From: Ceriagrion tenellum
Lineage: Eukaryota > Arthropoda > Insecta > Odonata > Coenagrionidae
NCBI GenBank assembly: GCA_963169105.1
Contig: OY720632.1
Coordinates: 54,531,136 to 54,595,135 of the forward strand
Length of the DNA stretch: 64,000 nt
Direction: 5' to 3'
Shown: positions 61,991 through 64,000 of the stretch, in pieces
Numbering within the stretch: the stretch's first letter is position 1
Layout: each line of letters begins with the position of its first letter
Notes under the pieces: generated by a model
Databases searched by the model: none
What the model was told of the DNA's origin: nothing
What the model saw: only the letters and a program-made list of their open reading frames with translations
Translations under genes and position numbers: made by a program

Positions 61991-63490
61991 AGGGTGTCAA
62001 AAGTGGGTGTTGGAGGATCCGGCAATCGTGGGCAATCCCACTGCAGCAAAAGCGTATGCCTCTTAATGGTCAAGTCTCATTATGTCCTTTACATGCTGTC
62101 AAGATCATAATTCAGGTAAAATTTATAGAAAGCAATAACTAGATAATTTAATTGTATTGCAACAGGAATTAACGAAGAGATTTACAAATGTAAGAAATTA
62201 ACAATTGCTGATCTTAGATGAAATTCTTATATACGAAGGAAAAATGTATTTATTATATTTTCCTGTCATATTACACCCTCGCAAGCAATCCTTTATGTTT
62301 GATCATTGACTTCTTTAGATTTGAAAATAAGGTATATAAAGTTATTATGCAAAGTAATTGTGGTCTAGTTCGTCATTATTTCGAGCATTCATAAGATTGG
62401 TTCACTGTAGCGCTCCACTCCGCTCTCCCACAAGCAACCGCTTCATTCCAACATAGTTCTTCATTTTACGTAATTCATAGTTCTCTATGACATCTTTTTC
62501 TCTTGCTTTTGTCATTGATTTCTAACTCCATCACTTTAATGGACTCTTGACGTACAGCAATAGAATGTAAAGAGCATATTTTGTTCACCTGATTTTTTGT
62601 CTATTCTATTCGTTTGCTTACCAAGTTCTCGAATTGTGAGGAGATTTTATTGATTGATGCATGTAAATTTTTTGTGATGCCAGATTTTTTATGAATAAAA
62701 TTTAGTCGTCATGCATGGAGGGCTGGCTGAATTCCATATACTTGAAATCTGGCAGGAAAGGGTGCAACCGGAAACTTAAACGTCTTTAATTTAACAGGCG
62801 TACTTATAAGAATAATGCTCAAATTTCCAAGTCCTTATTCCAAGTCCAAGACCCTGAGGTAAAGAGCCGAACACGGATTACAGACAATAGCGTGTAATTA
62901 GAAATCTTATACGTTCCCTTAACTCAAATAATTTTAGGGAGAAAATATTGCTTCATCGATTGCTATTTGAACAATATTTCAAAACCTCATGAGTTCAAAA
63001 CACTAAATTTATGCCCTTCTCAGCATCTACAATATTCATTTGGGTGTTACTCAGAGCTAATTTTCAAAATAGCCACTTTAATTTAATTGATAGAGGAATA
63101 ACCTTCAATATTTATGCAATTTAATAGATTTAAGACACATTGTATATCAATAACAAAAGTTAGCAGCAACGTTTTGGTCGAAGAAAATTTTCAAGCGCTT
63201 TATTCGAACTAGACTCAGTACCCAGAACATAGTCATGTATTGTTACCTGCTCAAATACTAAAGAGGCTGTTCCTGGAGTGTATCTCCCTGGGGAATATTT
63301 ATCAGTGCGTGCCGTTGAATGTCGCTTGATGATAGGAATTTATTAAATGTTTCGACATTTTATCTTTGTATCACAATACCGCCATCAATTCCTGATATTT
63401 AAGTTTATTTGTAATATGAAGGCAAATATTTATGAGAGCATGTAACCCGCCAGTAACATTTCCCAGCCCAATGCAATATCTGTGCATTTA
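61991..63490. other. AT-rich gene-free stretch
   Basis: No open frame over 60 codons and no repeat recognised. Confidence 0.5.
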
Positions 63491-64000
63491 CTTCGTATAC
63501 AGTTCCTCTGACCACCCTCCCCTTTTCTATAATGGCGCTTTTTTGAGTGGCTTGCGTTCAATCTCCTCTCCATGGAGTTGAATGTCTTCATCAGACTGCC
63601 ACCTCCGTCAATCCAGCTCCTTTATCCATTAAGTTCTGCTCCCTTGGCTACCACTCCGTCAACTGCGCTTCCCTTAAAACCCTGGACAGCGGTCGGTTTA
63701 TCTCAGGCATTACCAATGGCTACTCCTGTGTCACCATTTTGTCCCTCTTTCACTATTCCTCCATGCCCAAACCTCTCTCCTCGTTCTTCTCTTCCCTTCG
63801 CACTTCCATTACTCAGGGGCCGAAAGAAACGCCCCCAAGCTTCGAAGCACGACTGGATCCCGTCCTCCTGCTCGCTCCTCGTTGTCCTTGTCCGTTGTCC
63901 CCCACTAAACCCTTCGTCCTAGGGTTTCATGGTATCCATCCCTAACACATCCTCAGAAAATCTCGCCCGCTCCTTCCCCAATCACCGAGGTCTCTGCCGA
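63491..64000. other. Pyrimidine-rich island running off the edge
   Basis: CT-rich on the plus strand from about 63500 to the window end. The frames at 63547-63945 and 63572-63922 (132 and 116 codons) overlap in different phases and have no domain, so they are treated as compositional. Composition is less extreme than in other islands, so coding potential is slightly harder to dismiss here. Confidence 0.45.

Noticed and set aside
1..64000. CRISPR arrays, rRNA, snRNA, intact tRNA genes, bacterial contamination
   Set aside because: No spaced identical repeats, no recognisable RNA signatures, and no dense long reading frames with ribosome-binding sites.

Overview
The window looks like nuclear DNA from an animal, most likely an arthropod and probably an insect. 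The best evidence is a Jockey-type LINE 3' end, a mariner-like MITE family with TA target duplications, and a possible tRNA-derived SINE. The rest is AT-rich sequence broken up by GC-rich islands, with no dense open reading frames, no operon structure and no ribosome-binding sites. I cannot name the species.

I recognise no cellular protein-coding gene. The longest open frames (up to about 250 codons) lie in islands that are strongly pyrimidine-rich on one strand. Stop codons are depleted there by composition alone, and the translations are Pro/Ser/Leu/His-rich or Arg/Gly/Glu-rich low-complexity strings with no recognisable domain. The window is best read as intergenic or intronic sequence. 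At most there are a few very short candidate first exons (16233-16245, 23378-23397, 56764-56788), each just an ATG followed by a good splice donor.

Layout: about 25 islands of roughly 0.3-2 kb alternate with AT-rich stretches of 1-4 kb. Most islands are CT-rich or GA-rich on the plus strand and several switch between the two in the middle. From 15.5 to 32 kb they recur about every 2-2.6 kb by eye. Some islands are CpG-rich without this purine/pyrimidine skew (14.33-14.55, 18.06-18.48, 37.86-38.23, 40.5-40.9 kb) and are the better candidates for regulatory DNA. Two RFX-type X-box motifs occur, at 25088 and 38043.

Mobile elements: a 5'-truncated Jockey-superfamily LINE on the minus strand (5959-6553) is flanked by an 11-bp target-site duplication. 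Just upstream is an older repeat carrying TACGTAAGA/TCTTACGTA motifs in two direct copies (5566-5935). Two copies of a 245-250-bp MITE with about 34-bp terminal inverted repeats and TA duplications lie 25 kb apart (33201-33450 and 58494-58738). A tRNA-like SINE remnant is possible near 35750-35905. Several short hairpins, direct repeats, homopolymer runs, microsatellites and G-quadruplex motifs are also listed.

No CRISPR array, rRNA, snRNA or intact tRNA gene was recognised, and I did not find an obvious new multi-gene system.
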